Positions 1 to 6,477 of a stretch of DNA of 6,679 nt are shown in pieces (positions within the stretch are counted from its first letter, which is position 1; the number at the start of each line of letters is the position of its first letter). The stretch is from an uncultured Ruminococcus sp. (GTDB lineage Bacteria; Bacillota; Clostridia; Oscillospirales; Acutalibacteraceae). Both the position numbers and the translations under genes were made by a program. The notes below the pieces were generated by a model. That model was not told the origin of the DNA, ran no database searches, and saw only the letters and a program-made list of their open reading frames with translations. The DNA is taken from positions 1 through 6,679 of the forward strand of contig CACXDE010000116.1 of the NCBI GenBank assembly GCA_902766305.1. The letters run 5' to 3'.

Positions 1-23
1 AAAAGAAAGGATATTGCATTGAA

Positions 24-2165
24 ATGAATTACTCCGAAAAAATAGCGGCAGAGTTCTCTATACTTCCCGAGTATGCGCAGAACATAATTAACCTTCTTGA
101 CGAGGGAAATACTATTCCATTTATTGCACGATACCGTAAGGAAATGCACGGTACGCTTGACGATCAGACGATTCGTGCCGTAAGCGAACGTCTTGAATAT
201 CTGCGCAATCTTGACAAGCGCCGTGAAGAAGTTTATGCGCTTATTGAAGGTCAGGAAAAAATGACAGAGGAAATATCTGCGGCACTTTCAAAAGCAGAGG
301 TACTGTCAGAAATAGAGGATATCTACCGCCCGTTCAGACCGAAAAGAAGAACCCGTGCTTCCGCTGCAAAGGAAAAGGGACTTGAACCGCTGGCAGATAT
401 TATAATAGCTCAGGGAAATGAAAACCCGGAAAACGTAATTTCACAGTTTGTTGATCCGGAAAAAGGTGTTGAAACTTCTGAGGACGCTCTACAGGGCGCT
501 AAGGATATAATTGCTGAAAACATATCAGACAATGCCGAAATACGCAAGGTACTGAAAAAAATAATACGTCTTAACGCTCTGATAACTGCCAAGGCTGTAG
601 ACGAGGAAAAAGACAGCGTATACAAAAACTATTATGAATACAGCGAACCTCTTTCAAGGGCTGCCGGACACAGGATACTTGCCATAAACAGAGGTGAAAA
701 GGAAGGCTTCCTTAAAGCCGGCATAGACACTCCGCCGGAAAAATGCACCGTATTTATGGAGAACCTTCTTATAAAAGGAAAAAGCGGATATTCAGATATA
801 ATAAAGGACGCTATAGCTGATTCATACACAAGACTCCTTTTTCCCTCGCTTGAAAACGAAATGAGAAATGATCTGACAGAGAAGGCTGATGAACAGGCTA
901 TCGCTCTTTTTGCGCTTAACCTCAGAAATCTGCTTATGCAGCCGCCTGTAAAGGGATTCACTGCAATCGGTCTTGACCCCGGATACCGCACAGGCTGCAA
1001 GCTTGCAGTTGTTGACAAGACCGGACGTGTTCTTGATACGGCTGTTATCTATCCGACTCATGGTGAAGCTCAGGTGAAAAAATCAAAAGCTATCCTCAAA
1101 AATATGATACATAAATATCAGGCTGGTATCATCGCTATAGGCAACGGTACTGCTTCAAAGGAAACCGAAATGTTTACCGCCGAGTGTATAGGAGAAATTG
1201 ACGATAAGGTATCCTACATGGTCGTAAGCGAAGCCGGCGCATCCGTTTATTCTGCATCAAAATCGGCGGCAGCTGAAATGCCTGATCTTGATCTTACACT
1301 CAGAAGCGCTGTATCCATTGCAAGACGCTTGCAGGATCCTCTTGCTGAACTTGTTAAGATCGAACCGAAGGCTATAGGCGTAGGACAGTATCAGCATGAT
1401 ATGCCCCAGAAACGTCTTAGCGAAGCTCTTGACGGTGTCGTTGAGGACTGTGTAAACAATGTCGGTGCTGACCTCAATACTGCTTCACCGGCTCTGCTTT
1501 CGAGAATAGCCGGTATAACAAAAACCGTATCAGGAAATATTGTAGCCTACAGAGAAGAAAACGGCTCTTTCAAATCCCGCGCGGAGCTTAAAAAGGTTCC
1601 GAAGCTTGGTCCGAAAGCCTTTGAACAGTGCGCCGGATTCCTTCGTGTCGCAGAAAGCGATGATCCTCTTGACAATACCGCTGTTCATCCCGAATCATAT
1701 TCAGCGGCTAAAAAGCTTCTTGATATGTGCGGATATACACCTGATGACATTAAGTCCAACAATCTTTCAGACCTTAGTACAAAGGCAAAAAATATAGGAC
1801 TTGATAAGATATCAGAACAGACGGGCGTTGGCATTCCTACTCTCACCGATATCATAAAAGAGCTTACAAAGCCCGGACGTGATCCCCGTGACGAGCTTCC
1901 GCCGCCGCTTCTGAGAACAGATGTACTTGACATAAAGGATCTCAAAGAGGGCATGGAAATAATGGGAACGGTAAGAAACGTCATTGATTTCGGTGCTTTC
2001 GTTGATATCGGCGTACATCAGGACGGTCTTGTACACATATCAGAAATAAGCGAAAAGAGGATAAAGCACCCCTCTGACGTTCTAAGCATAGGAGACGTTA
2101 TTAAGGTACGCATAATTTCAGTTGATCCGGACAAAGGAAGAATTTCTCTGTCTATGAAAAGATAA
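24..2165 (+). CDS. tex: Tex-family S1 RNA-binding transcription accessory protein
   Basis: This is a complete 713-residue Tex/YdcI protein, close to the usual 710-780 residues. Tex is a cytoplasmic nucleic-acid-binding protein related to eukaryotic Spt6 and is linked to transcription and RNA metabolism. Visible parts in order: the helical Tex N-terminal region with IPFIARYRKE at 31-40 and YRPFRPKRRTRA at 101-112; a YqgF/RuvC-like domain beginning GLDPGYRTGCK at 316-326, with GNGTASKE at 373-380 and SEAGASVYSAS at 402-412; the conserved RRLQDPLAELVKI stretch at 434-446 and GVGQYQHD at 452-459; helix-hairpin-helix motifs at about 485-542; and a C-terminal S1 domain at about 642-713 (GTVRNVIDFGAFVDIG, then GLVHISEIS). 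The ATG at 24 has a purine-rich AGAAAGG at 4-10, with a slightly long 13-nt spacing. No earlier in-frame start is visible. The HAD gene follows after 30 nt, so co-transcription is likely. The family call is very secure; the target in this organism is unknown. Confidence 0.97.
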   Translation: MNYSEKIAAEFSILPEYAQNIINLLDEGNTIPFIARYRKEMHGTLDDQTIRAVSERLEYLRNLDKRREEVYALIEGQEKMTEEISAALSKAEVLSEIEDIYRPFRPKRRTRASAAKEKGLEPLADIIIAQGNENPENVISQFVDPEKGVETSEDALQGAKDIIAENISDNAEIRKVLKKIIRLNALITAKAVDEEKDSVYKNYYEYSEPLSRAAGHRILAINRGEKEGFLKAGIDTPPEKCTVFMENLLIKGKSGYSDIIKDAIADSYTRLLFPSLENEMRNDLTEKADEQAIALFALNLRNLLMQPPVKGFTAIGLDPGYRTGCKLAVVDKTGRVLDTAVIYPTHGEAQVKKSKAILKNMIHKYQAGIIAIGNGTASKETEMFTAECIGEIDDKVSYMVVSEAGASVYSASKSAAAEMPDLDLTLRSAVSIARRLQDPLAELVKIEPKAIGVGQYQHDMPQKRLSEALDGVVEDCVNNVGADLNTASPALLSRIAGITKTVSGNIVAYREENGSFKSRAELKKVPKLGPKAFEQCAGFLRVAESDDPLDNTAVHPESYSAAKKLLDMCGYTPDDIKSNNLSDLSTKAKNIGLDKISEQTGVGIPTLTDIIKELTKPGRDPRDELPPPLLRTDVLDIKDLKEGMEIMGTVRNVIDFGAFVDIGVHQDGLVHISEISEKRIKHPSDVLSIGDVIKVRIISVDPDKGRISLSMKR

Positions 2166-2172
2166 GGATACA

Positions 2173-2199
2173 ATGATAAAGGATAGGAATAATAAATGA
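2173..2199 (+). other. possible 8-codon leader mini-ORF coupled to the HAD gene
   Basis: An ATG at 2173 opens an 8-codon frame (MIKDRNNK) whose TGA at 2197-2199 overlaps the ATG of the phosphatase gene as ATGA. It has its own ribosome-binding-like AAGGA at 2164-2168, which begins at the tex stop codon. The arrangement could allow ribosomes leaving tex to re-initiate and be handed on to the next gene. Such a short frame can easily arise by chance in an A-rich spacer, and I see no sign that the peptide itself matters. Confidence 0.25.
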
Positions 2200-2879
2200 G
2201 AAAATATGATATTGCGCTGTTTGATCTTGACGGCACATTGAGCGAGTCGGCACCGGGAATACTTGAATGCGTGAGGATGATCTTTTCTGAAATGAAAAGA
2301 CCTCTTCCGCCGGAGGAAGAGATCAGAAAATTCATAGGTCCGCCTATGTATGACAGTCTGAAAAGAGTAGGCTTTAACGAGGAGGATGCAAAGGTAGGAG
2401 TAGAAATATACAAGCGCAACTTTGTTAAAACAGGGATTTATAAAAATAAAGTATATGACGGTATGTTTCAGGTTCTTGATGAACTCAAATCGGCAGGCGT
2501 CAGACTTGGTGTAGCCTCGACAAAATATCAGGTATTCACGGACAGGATAATAAAAATGCTTGAGCTTGACAAGTATTTTGATGTTGTCGGCGGTTCAAAC
2601 GCTCTTACAGGAAATGCAGAAACAAACGAAAAGCCCCGCAGCAATAAGATCGAAGTGATGAACTACGTCATCAGCGGGCTTAAAGACAGCGGGACTGAAA
2701 AGGTCGTTATGGTTGGCGACACAAAATATGATGCGGACGGCGCAGCGCAAACAGGCTGCGGATTTATCGGATGTCTGTTCGGATACGGCACAAAAGAAGA
2801 AATGGAAGAATATTATACTACAGGCACTCCTCTTTTTGCGAAAAATCCTTCGGACATAGCCAGTATGATTTTATGTTAA
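2196..2879 (+). CDS. HAD-superfamily phosphatase, phosphoglycolate phosphatase / 5'-nucleotidase-like
   Basis: A 227-residue cytoplasmic HAD hydrolase of the Gph-like group with an alpha-helical cap, the normal length for that group. All four HAD motifs are present. Motif I is DLDGT at 10-14, with nucleophile Asp10 and acid/base Asp12. Motif II is Ser108 in VASTK. Motif III is most likely Lys151 in SNKIEV. Motif IV is GDTKYD at 174-179 with Asp175 and Asp179 for Mg2+ binding. The cap contains FIGPPMYDSL at 46-55, typical of the branch annotated as HAD 5'-nucleotidase-like. The enzyme should remove phosphate from a small phosphorylated metabolite, but the substrate cannot be read from sequence. 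The ATG at 2196 is supported by AGGAA at 2185-2189, 6 nt away. It lies 30 nt after tex and is probably in the same transcript; a long hairpin follows its stop codon. Confidence 0.9.
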   Translation: MRKYDIALFDLDGTLSESAPGILECVRMIFSEMKRPLPPEEEIRKFIGPPMYDSLKRVGFNEEDAKVGVEIYKRNFVKTGIYKNKVYDGMFQVLDELKSAGVRLGVASTKYQVFTDRIIKMLELDKYFDVVGGSNALTGNAETNEKPRSNKIEVMNYVISGLKDSGTEKVVMVGDTKYDADGAAQTGCGFIGCLFGYGTKEEMEEYYTTGTPLFAKNPSDIASMILC

Positions 2880-2896
2880 TATTATACTAAGCTTTG

Positions 2897-2950
2897 CTGG
2901 GGGAAAACCTTTGTTTGAAAACAAAGAGTTATTCCCCAGACCCCTTTTCT
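2897..2950. terminator. long hairpin between convergent genes; terminator and possible dispersed repeat
   Basis: Bases 2897-2939 fold into one nearly continuous stem. The outer arm CTGGGGGA (2897-2904) pairs with TTCCCCAG (2932-2939). After one A/A mismatch, AAC (2906-2908) pairs with GTT (2928-2930), and then, past a single bulged A, CTTTGTT (2909-2915) pairs with AACAAAG (2920-2926) around a TGAA loop. On the + strand it is followed by ACCCC and then TTTTCT (2945-2950), so it can serve as a terminator for tex-HAD, though the U-run is displaced. On the minus strand it lies 43 nt past the ptsI stop but has no following U-run. The stem is longer than most intrinsic terminators, and the sequence resembles intergenic hairpin repeats of Clostridia. 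I could not test copy number. Confidence 0.65.
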
Positions 2951-2981
2951 AAAAAAACACAAATCGACTGAATTATGAAGC

Positions 2982-4700
2982 CTAATCATCAGCATATTTA
3001 TCCAGTTCAGATTTTAAATATGTAATTATTTCTTCGGAAGCTGTCATCTCCATGACGGCCTCCCTTATTTTATCTGCCTGATCTTTAGTATACGAGGATA
3101 TCTCCTTGCGTATAGATAGAACAGACGAGGGACTTACGCTGAATTTATCCAGTCCGAAGGATAAAAGCAGCGGCGTCATAAGCCTGTTGGCAGCAGCTTC
3201 ACCGCACATTTCAACAGGTATACCGGCTCTTTTTGCCGCCCTTATAATGTGCATCACCGATCTCAGGACAGAGGGCTTGAAAACGGAATACAGATAGGAC
3301 ACGTCTGAATTTCCTCTGTCTGCCGCCATAGTATATTGTATCAGATCATTTGTTCCTATGCTGAAAAAGTCCGACTCTCTCGCAAGAAGGTCAGCTATAA
3401 CACAGGCTGACGGCGTTTCTATCATAACGCCTATGTCAATATTTCTGCAAAAATCTATGCCCTCAGCTTCAAGCTCCTTTTCAGCTTCAGCTGTCATTTT
3501 TTTCACAAACATAAGCTCCGACAGATCTGCGATCATAGGCACAAGAATTTTTACATCACCATATGCAGACGCTCTCAGTATTGCCCTCAGCTGTTCTTTC
3601 AGTATCTCAGGGTGCTTCATGCAGTATCTGACTGCCCTGACTCCTAAAAACGGATTATCCTCTTCCTTGATTTCAAGATAGGGTACATCCTTATCTCCGC
3701 CTATATCGAGAGTTCTTATGACTACCGGACGTCCCTGCATTTTAAGAGCAGCAGCACGGTATACCTCAAACTGTTCTTCCTCAGACGGCGGTGCTTTCCT
3801 GTCCATGAACATAAATTCTGTTCTGAAAAGTCCTATCCCTTCCCCATCGCCGCTTATCACCTTATCAACATCCTGAGAATTTCCAACATTACACAGTATA
3901 GAATATTGTCTGCCGTCAGAATCCTCGGTGGGCTTTCCTCTGTAATTTTTCAGCAGCTCTGCTTTTTCATCAAACCTTTTCTTCTTTTCTTCATATTCAA
4001 AAAGAGTATCACCATCCGGAGACAGAACTATTTTTCCGCTGATTCCGTCCAATACAGCTGTCTGTCCGTTTTTGGCAAGCTGCATAATGCCGTTTGCTCC
4101 AAGAACAGCCGGTATTTCCAAAGCTCTGGCAATAATAGCGCAGTGTGAGGTCTCTCCGCCTTTTTCCGTAATGAAGCCTACAACATTTTTCTTGTCCATT
4201 CCTGCCGTCATGCTCGGTGTCAGCTCTTTGGCACAAATAATTGTATCAGGCGGAAGACTGCTGAGTACTGTTTCATCCAGTCCGATAAGGTGTTTTATCA
4301 TCCTTATTTTCAGATCCTCAAGATCAGACGCCCTCTGTTTTGTAAGCTCGTCCTCTCTTGCAGAAAACACACTGATAAACATATTGCATATCTGCTCAAC
4401 TGCTGATTCTGCACATTCTCCGCCTTTTATCAGCTTTTCAATCTCGTCAGTCAGTACCGGATCTTTCATAATAAGTATATGTCCCCTTATTATTTCAGCT
4501 TCCTTTTGTCCTGCCTCAGATTCCAGTTTTTCAGCAAGCTCCTCTGTAACCTTAACAAAGCTGCCGACGGCACTCCTGAGTCTTTGTATTTCTTTTTCAG
4601 TATCTCTTATTCTTCGTCTTTCATAAACTATTTTTTGTTCCTTTACGATACGTATCCTGCCAATACCAATACCGCCGGAAACGCCTGTTCCTGTGATCAT
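2982..4700 (-). CDS. ptsI: PTS Enzyme I, phosphoenolpyruvate-protein phosphotransferase
   Basis: Enzyme I takes phosphate from phosphoenolpyruvate and passes it to HPr, the first step of PTS sugar uptake in the cytoplasm. From the ATG at 4700 the protein is 572 residues, matching the family (570-575). The N-terminus MITGTGVSGGIGIGR is typical. The phosphohistidine motif GGETSHCAIIAR places the active His at 186. The C-terminal PEP-binding barrel shows LFRTEFMFM with Arg293, IRTLDIGGDK with Arg329, MIETP with Glu428, GTNDLIQYT with Asp452 as metal ligand, and MCGE with catalytic Cys499. All key residues are intact. A TTG at 4730 would add 10 residues, but ATG 4700 fits the family N-terminus and has GAAGGAG 9 nt upstream. 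The ptsH stop is only 4 nt before this start, so the two genes are co-transcribed and probably translationally coupled. Confidence 0.97.
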   Translation of the reverse strand: MITGTGVSGGIGIGRIRIVKEQKIVYERRRIRDTEKEIQRLRSAVGSFVKVTEELAEKLESEAGQKEAEIIRGHILIMKDPVLTDEIEKLIKGGECAESAVEQICNMFISVFSAREDELTKQRASDLEDLKIRMIKHLIGLDETVLSSLPPDTIICAKELTPSMTAGMDKKNVVGFITEKGGETSHCAIIARALEIPAVLGANGIMQLAKNGQTAVLDGISGKIVLSPDGDTLFEYEEKKKRFDEKAELLKNYRGKPTEDSDGRQYSILCNVGNSQDVDKVISGDGEGIGLFRTEFMFMDRKAPPSEEEQFEVYRAAALKMQGRPVVIRTLDIGGDKDVPYLEIKEEDNPFLGVRAVRYCMKHPEILKEQLRAILRASAYGDVKILVPMIADLSELMFVKKMTAEAEKELEAEGIDFCRNIDIGVMIETPSACVIADLLARESDFFSIGTNDLIQYTMAADRGNSDVSYLYSVFKPSVLRSVMHIIRAAKRAGIPVEMCGEAAANRLMTPLLLSFGLDKFSVSPSSVLSIRKEISSYTKDQADKIREAVMEMTASEEIITYLKSELDKYADD

Positions 4701-4704
4701 AAAC

Positions 4705-4971
4705 TCAGACTCCTTCAAATCTGTTTTCAATCAATTCTACAGCCTTGGCAATAGCCTCCAGTTCATCCGGACCATCACATTCTATATCAATTTCACTGCC
4801 GCATTTGATACATGCGGCAAGTATACTCAGAAGACTTTTTCCATTCACCTTTGTCCCCTTGAAACGAATAAATACATCGCACTCAAACTTATCCATTTCC
4901 TGTGCAAAAACCCCAGCCGGACGAAGGTGAAGACCTTCAGGATTAACTACCACTATCTTGTGTTTTACCAT
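4705..4971 (-). CDS. ptsH: HPr, phosphocarrier protein of the PTS
   Basis: An 88-residue HPr, the usual size. It accepts phosphate from Enzyme I on His15 and delivers it to the sugar-specific EIIA proteins. The active site reads NPEGLHLRPAG (10-20) with His15, Arg17 and Pro18 intact. Ser46 in NGKSLLSIL (43-51) is at the regulatory position that HPr kinase/phosphorylase modifies in Bacillota for CcpA-dependent catabolite control, so that regulation is possible. The residue after His15 is Leu and the stretch after Ser46 is LLSILAA, where Bacillus has Ala and IMGVMSL. The ATG at 4971 has AAGGA at 4976-4980 and a second purine-rich block behind it. It is the first gene of a ptsH-ptsI operon. No sugar-specific EII gene is nearby, which is common for the general PTS genes. 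Confidence 0.95.
   Translation of the reverse strand: MVKHKIVVVNPEGLHLRPAGVFAQEMDKFECDVFIRFKGTKVNGKSLLSILAACIKCGSEIDIECDGPDELEAIAKAVELIENRFEGV
4710..4716 (-). promoter_or_regulatory. ptsI ribosome binding site inside the ptsH 3' end
   Basis: On the minus strand GAAGGAG lies within the last codons of ptsH (Phe-Glu-Gly-Val), 9 nt before the ATG of ptsI at 4700. It decides the ptsI start in favour of ATG 4700 over TTG 4730. It also means ribosomes finishing ptsH pass directly over the ptsI initiation site. Confidence 0.85.
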
Positions 4972-5012
4972 AATTTCCTTTTCCTTTCCGTATATTGTTT
5001 CACTATTACATT

Positions 5013-5032
5013 TGTATTTTCACCAAAATACA
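5013..5032 (-). other. perfect 8-bp hairpin in the ptsH leader
   Basis: TGTATTTT (5013-5020) and AAAATACA (5025-5032) are exact inverted copies around a 4-nt loop (CACC on the + strand, GGTG on the transcript strand). A further T/G pair (5012/5033) is possible. It lies 42 nt upstream of the ptsH start codon and downstream of both promoter candidates, so it would be in the 5' untranslated RNA. It has no U-run like a terminator. It could be a protein operator, an mRNA-stabilising hairpin, or chance in an A+T-rich leader. Confidence 0.5.
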
Positions 5033-5065
5033 GTTAAACCAATCTTCCCGATATATACAAAGATA

Positions 5066-5071
5066 ATTATA
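5066..5071 (-). promoter_or_regulatory. alternative -10 box for ptsHI
   Basis: The minus strand reads a perfect TATAAT here, about 95 nt before the ptsH start codon. At a 17-bp spacing the upstream hexamer is only TTTTAT (5089-5094), a poor -35 box, so this is a weaker candidate than the pair at 5115-5143. Either or both may be used. Confidence 0.35.
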
Positions 5072-5114
5072 CACCATTTCAGTCGGAAATAAAATACCTT
5101 TTTCTGCAATTTTT

Positions 5115-5143
5115 ATTATTTGTATAAAAGTTTTTCCTGTCAG
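5115..5143 (-). promoter_or_regulatory. candidate sigma-A promoter for ptsH-ptsI
   Basis: On the minus strand CTGACA (5138-5143, 5/6 of the -35 consensus) is followed after 17 bp by AATAAT (5115-5120, 5/6 of the -10 consensus). A transcript would start near 5108, giving a leader of about 137 nt that includes the hairpin at 5013-5032. It lies back to back with the candidate promoter of the acetyltransferase, 22 bp away. Confidence 0.45.
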
Positions 5144-5165
5144 ATAAAAAAGACGTTCAAAGATA

Positions 5166-5194
5166 TTGCAAAATTCATCAAAATGGTATAGAAT
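5166..5194 (+). promoter_or_regulatory. candidate sigma-A promoter for the acetyltransferase gene
   Basis: TTGCAA (5166-5171, 4/6) is followed after 17 bp by TAGAAT (5189-5194, 5/6). Transcription would start near 5201, leaving a leader of about 110 nt. Competing signals exist nearer the gene: TTTTCA (5260-5265), 17 bp, then TATACT (5283-5288), and an isolated TATAAT at 5237-5242. I cannot choose between them from sequence alone. Confidence 0.4.
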
Positions 5195-5298
5195 ATAGAC
5201 ATATGTGCCGGCAGTTTTTTGTACAGGGCTATTATGTATAATCAGATTTGTACTTTCCGTTTTCACGCACTTCCGGCAAAATTATACTATTATCCTGT

Positions 5299-5305
5299 GG
5301 AGGGG
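5299..5305 (+). promoter_or_regulatory. strong ribosome binding site fixing the acetyltransferase start
   Basis: GGAGGGG lies 6 nt before the ATG at 5312. The reading frame stays open upstream to a TTG at 5219, but no comparable site precedes that codon, so the downstream ATG is the start. Confidence 0.85.
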
Positions 5306-5311
5306 TTTCTC

Positions 5312-6154
5312 ATGGCTGCTAAATTTGAACAGATTGCCGGCAACGACGAAATATTCAACAACAAAGAGTATCAGGCTGACGCTATTATTTTCAATACTAT
5401 CGAATCAGCACGCACTACTCAGAATCACAAGATATATTCAGATCACAAAAATGTTATAATACTTTTTTCAAACAATAGTCCCCGCATCTGGCTCTGGACT
5501 TCCGATGCGATAAAAGACGATACCAATAAGCTTATAGATATATGCCGTTTTCTTCGTGACAGCAATGTTCCCAAAGCCGAAATATACCTTAAAGAAGAAG
5601 TGTCCTCTGTTTTTTCGGATCTTTATGCGCTGACTACTCTCGAAATAAATTACAGCGTCAAGGACGAATTTTCTCTTGCAGTGTATATTCACAGCTGTAA
5701 GGGCGAAGCAGTTCATCCTGCCCTTGACAATGACGAAGAGATAATTCACATCGACAAAAACAATGAAACGCACAGAAAGCTTGTTTTTGAATTTTACAAG
5801 CAGCTTGAAAATGAGTTCAACTGGACCGGAAAGCTGGAGCGCAAGGTCAATGAATACCTCAACATGGATTTCTTTGCCCTCGTTAAAAACGGCAAAATGA
5901 TTGCAAACGCTGTAATAGGCGGACAGACGGAACAATATCTGCGTATCAAGTCTGTAGCCGTTTTAGCAGATGAAAGACGCAAGGGATATGGGTACAAGAT
6001 GTGTCTTTTTGCTCTGGACAAGATAAGAGAAAAAGGACTTACGCCCATACTCTATACTCATGTCGGCAACAAATCAGCTGTAGCACTGTGGAACAAATCC
6101 GGATTTAATGTAAAGGAGAAGCTCTATCTCCTTAAAATAGAAAACGATGACTGA
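5312..6154 (+). CDS. GNAT-family N-acetyltransferase with unassigned N-terminal half
   Basis: A 280-residue protein, predicted cytoplasmic because no signal peptide or membrane segment is visible. The C-terminal half, about 150-276, is a GNAT fold of the FR47-like type. Motif A runs IKSVAVLADERRKGYGYKM (212-230), with the acetyl-CoA pyrophosphate loop R-x-x-G-x-G at 222-227. Motif B is HVGNKSAVALWNKSGF (250-265), with Asn253 and the LWxKSGF signature. The enzyme should transfer an acetyl group to an amine; the acceptor is unknown. The N-terminal half, about 1-140, has a mixed alpha/beta look (VIILFSNNSPRIWLWTSD at 48-65) and no motif I recognise. It may be a degenerate second GNAT-like domain that shapes the acceptor site. 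ATG 5312 is chosen over TTG 5219 because of the ribosome binding site. The gene is divergent from ptsHI and stands alone. Confidence 0.85.
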   Translation: MAAKFEQIAGNDEIFNNKEYQADAIIFNTIESARTTQNHKIYSDHKNVIILFSNNSPRIWLWTSDAIKDDTNKLIDICRFLRDSNVPKAEIYLKEEVSSVFSDLYALTTLEINYSVKDEFSLAVYIHSCKGEAVHPALDNDEEIIHIDKNNETHRKLVFEFYKQLENEFNWTGKLERKVNEYLNMDFFALVKNGKMIANAVIGGQTEQYLRIKSVAVLADERRKGYGYKMCLFALDKIREKGLTPILYTHVGNKSAVALWNKSGFNVKEKLYLLKIENDD

Positions 6155-6243
6155 GTAAGGATTTTATAGAAAGCATAATTGATATAGTTCCATTATCATT
6201 CAGAGGAACGGCAATGCAGTTATCAGTTGTAAGTTATAAGCTC

Positions 6244-6270
6244 AAAGCAGCGGCATATCAGGCTTTTTTT
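6244..6270 (+). terminator. weak possible terminator after the acetyltransferase gene
   Basis: AAAGC (6244-6248) can pair with GCTTT (6262-6266), and a run of seven T follows (6264-6270). The T-run overlaps the 3' arm, the stem is only 5 bp with a 13-nt loop, and it sits 90 nt past the stop codon inside the repeat. It is the only terminator-like signal before the tRNA, but it is not convincing. Confidence 0.2.
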
Positions 6271-6300
6271 CTTCTTTTGTCGTTTTAAAGCTTCCTCTCC

Positions 6301-6477
6301 TGTCATTCTGAGGAGCGGGGGTGTTGTTAAGAATGGGGATGCTTTCTGACTTGCCGGTAATGATGCGCTCTTATTTTTTCAAAAACTAAGCGACGAAGAA
6401 TCTTTACTGTTACGTTGGTTTTATGAAAAAGATCCTTCTCTGCGCTCAGGATGACAAAAGGGGCACTCAGAATGACA
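6301..6477. repeat. TGTCATTCTGAG-type interspersed repeat
   Basis: TGTCATTCTGAG (6301-6312) and CTCAGAATGACA (6466-6477) are exact inverted copies, and the similarity continues outward with two mismatches over about 8 bp. A near-copy of the right arm, CTCAGGATGACA (6445-6456), precedes it by 21 nt in direct orientation. Read on the minus strand, TGTCATCCTGAGCGC leading into GAAGGATCTTT is a string I recognise from intergenic repeats of many unrelated bacteria. About 70 nt without such similarity separate the left arm from its expected continuation at 6386. Confidence 0.65.
6386..6449. repeat. core hairpin of the interspersed repeat
   Basis: CTAAGCGACGAAGAATCTTT (6386-6405) and the arm at 6428-6449 (AAAGATCCTTCTC, then TGCGCTCAG) are imperfect inverted copies, with a few mismatches and a 2-nt length difference, around a loop of about 22 nt. 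Transcribed, it would give a long imperfect hairpin. Confidence 0.55.

Noticed and set aside
632..1018. 128-codon minus-strand frame inside tex
   Set aside because: It is antisense to the clearly conserved tex coding sequence, with the Ser/Leu-rich composition typical of shadow frames.
4701..4730. TTG at 4730 as the ptsI start, adding 10 residues
   Set aside because: The extension overlaps the end of ptsH, lacks a good ribosome binding site and precedes the conserved Enzyme I N-terminus; ATG 4700 has GAAGGAG at the right distance.
5219..5242. TTGTAC (5219-5224) with TATAAT (5237-5242) as a promoter
   Set aside because: The spacing is only 12 bp, too short for a sigma-A promoter.
5006..5266. 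86-codon minus-strand frame upstream of ptsH
   Set aside because: It covers the divergent promoter region, has low-complexity A+T-driven composition and no recognisable motif; better explained as open frame by chance.
5219..5311. TTG at 5219 as the acetyltransferase start
   Set aside because: No ribosome binding site precedes it, while GGAGGGG sits 6 nt before ATG 5312.
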